This document shows positions 63,072-64,000 of a DNA stretch of 64,000 bases, one piece after another (the first letter of the stretch is position 1; every line of letters starts with the position of its first letter). The notes under the pieces were generated by a model, which had not been told where the DNA came from, made no database searches, and was given only the letters and a program-made list of their open reading frames with translations. Source of the stretch: Roseivirga sp. E12 (lineage in GTDB: Bacteria; Bacteroidota; Bacteroidia; Cytophagales; Cyclobacteriaceae); contig NZ_JAGFMD010000007.1 in the NCBI RefSeq assembly GCF_017592825.1, forward strand, positions 124,001 through 188,000. The letters are read 5' to 3'. The position numbers were made by a program, and so were the translations under genes.

Positions 63072-63833
63072 ATGAGAAAAAAGATAATCGCAGGTAACTG
63101 GAAAATGAATAAGTCTTTGGAAGATGGCTTGGCGCTAGCTTCTGAGGTCACCAATATGGCTTCCGATGAAGTTTCTTCTGAAGTGACCATGATTATGTGC
63201 ACGCCAGACATTCATCTATCAGCCGTCTCAGGCATAGCTAAGGATGCTACGAATGTCACTGTAGGAGCTCAGAATATGAGTGAGCATGAATCAGGCGCAT
63301 ATACTGGCGATTTATCAGCTGAGATGATAATATCGGCAGGTGCTTCATTTGTGATTATTGGGCATAGTGAGCGGAGAGAGTATCATTTTGAAACTAATCA
63401 GCAACTTGCTGATCGTGTAAAACTGGCGATAGCGAAAGGCCTTACACCAATCTTCTGCTGTGGTGAATCTTTGGAAACGCGCGAGGCGAACGAACATGTG
63501 GGTTTCGTGAATAACCAGCTGAAGGAAAGTCTTTTTGATCTTTCCGCAGAAGATATGAAGAAAGTTGTGATCGCTTATGAGCCTATTTGGGCGATTGGTA
63601 CAGGTGTAACCGCAAGTTCTGATCAGGCACAAGAAATGCACTTAAGCATTAGAAACTCCTTGGCAGGGCAGTTTGGTCAGGAAGTGGCCGATGAGATCTC
63701 AATTCTTTATGGCGGTAGCATGAAGCCAGCGAATGCTCAAGAATTGTTAGCCCAACCGGATGTAGACGGTGGTCTAATCGGAGGCGCTTCTCTAAAAGCC
63801 CGAGACTTTATAGATATCGCAAAATCCTACTAA
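63072..63833 (+). CDS. tpiA: triosephosphate isomerase
   Basis: A 253-residue TIM barrel with every catalytic residue: Lys11 in GNWKMNK, His98 in IIGHSERR and Glu170 in YEPIWAIGTG, plus the phosphate loop ILYGGSMKP. It interconverts dihydroxyacetone phosphate and glyceraldehyde 3-phosphate in glycolysis. The next gene, prmA, begins inside its stop codon (TAATG), so the two are co-transcribed. Confidence 0.98.
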   Translation: MRKKIIAGNWKMNKSLEDGLALASEVTNMASDEVSSEVTMIMCTPDIHLSAVSGIAKDATNVTVGAQNMSEHESGAYTGDLSAEMIISAGASFVIIGHSERREYHFETNQQLADRVKLAIAKGLTPIFCCGESLETREANEHVGFVNNQLKESLFDLSAEDMKKVVIAYEPIWAIGTGVTASSDQAQEMHLSIRNSLAGQFGQEVADEISILYGGSMKPANAQELLAQPDVDGGLIGGASLKARDFIDIAKSY

Positions 63834-64000
63834 TGGATTTTATTGAGATCAATGTTCATTGCGATCCTCCGTTCAGAGATATTCTAATGGCCGAAATGGG
63901 CTATCTGGAATTTGATTCCTTTGTTGAAACCGAGGTGGGCTTTGAGGCCTACATTTCTGAAGAAAAGTTTAGCCATCCTGCTTTACAAACGCTTTTCAAT
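63833..64000 (+). CDS. prmA: ribosomal protein L11 methyltransferase, N-terminus only
   Basis: The first 56 codons are present before the window ends. MDFIEINVHCDPPFRDILMA and GYLEFDSFVETEVGFEAYI are typical of the substrate-binding N-terminal domain of Bacteroidota PrmA, which methylates L11 with SAM. The catalytic domain lies outside the window. It overlaps tpiA by one base. I am fairly, not fully, sure because the SAM site is not visible. Confidence 0.75.
   Translation, partial: MDFIEINVHCDPPFRDILMAEMGYLEFDSFVETEVGFEAYISEEKFSHPALQTLFN

Overview
The window looks like a chromosomal segment of a marine or aquatic member of the Bacteroidota, most likely Cytophagales. The reasons are the AT-leaning composition, the many lipoproteins with short post-cysteine linkers, promoters that fit the Bacteroidota TTG-N19/21-TAnnTTTG pattern, PadR plus FtsX-type permease pairs, AraC-TPR hybrid regulators and intergenic palindromes of the CCCCTCCTTT type. 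No phage, insertion sequence, CRISPR array or rRNA was seen.

Layout. Bases 1-10.1 kb hold ordinary genes: an NHL-repeat lipoprotein cut by the window edge, a threonine/serine dehydratase, a membrane protein, a SpoU-type RNA methyltransferase, a coiled-coil protein, an iron-type TonB-dependent receptor with a Fur-like inverted repeat in front, and mutS. Two tRNA genes (Gly-GCC, Leu-UAA) with clear terminators follow at 10.2-10.5 kb. From 10.7 to 17 kb come a GH29 fucosidase, an acyltransferase, an ankyrin lipoprotein and two AraC-type regulators. From 55 to 64 kb the content is ordinary again: a short MscS-like protein, PadR and an FtsX-type permease, a lipoprotein, a cysteine-rich SufR-like regulator divergent from DUF4142 and cupredoxin genes, an aldehyde dehydrogenase, tpiA and the start of prmA.

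The centre, 17.1-54.8 kb, is one long plus-strand glycan-utilisation locus of 24 genes. It encodes the whole non-phosphorylative L-fucose route: fucose/H+ symporter, mutarotase, L-fucose dehydrogenase, fuconolactonase, fuconate dehydratase, a second SDR, an FAH-type hydrolase and an FMN L-lactate dehydrogenase. Around it are three GH29 fucosidases (a fourth lies at 10.7 kb), a GH95 fucosidase, a GH33 sialidase, a GH20 hexosaminidase, seven cysteine-type sulfatases, a SASA/CE6-like esterase, a PhoD-like phosphoesterase, an alkaline-phosphatase-superfamily protein and an exported Gfo/Idh/MocA protein. A formylglycine-generating enzyme with both catalytic cysteines and a lipoprotein signal sits in the same operon, so the sulfatases are probably matured after export.

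The locus has no SusC/SusD pair and no recognisable endo-acting fucanase or lyase. It reads as an exo-acting trimming system that releases sulfate, fucose, sialic acid and HexNAc outside the cytoplasm and imports mainly fucose. The enzyme set fits sulfated, fucosylated and sialylated glycoconjugates at least as well as algal fucoidan; the substrate cannot be settled from sequence alone. The most notable points are the lipoprotein FGE paired with a cysteine-less FGE paralogue, the shared C-terminal binding domain on a neighbouring sulfatase and esterase, and the missing SusCD.
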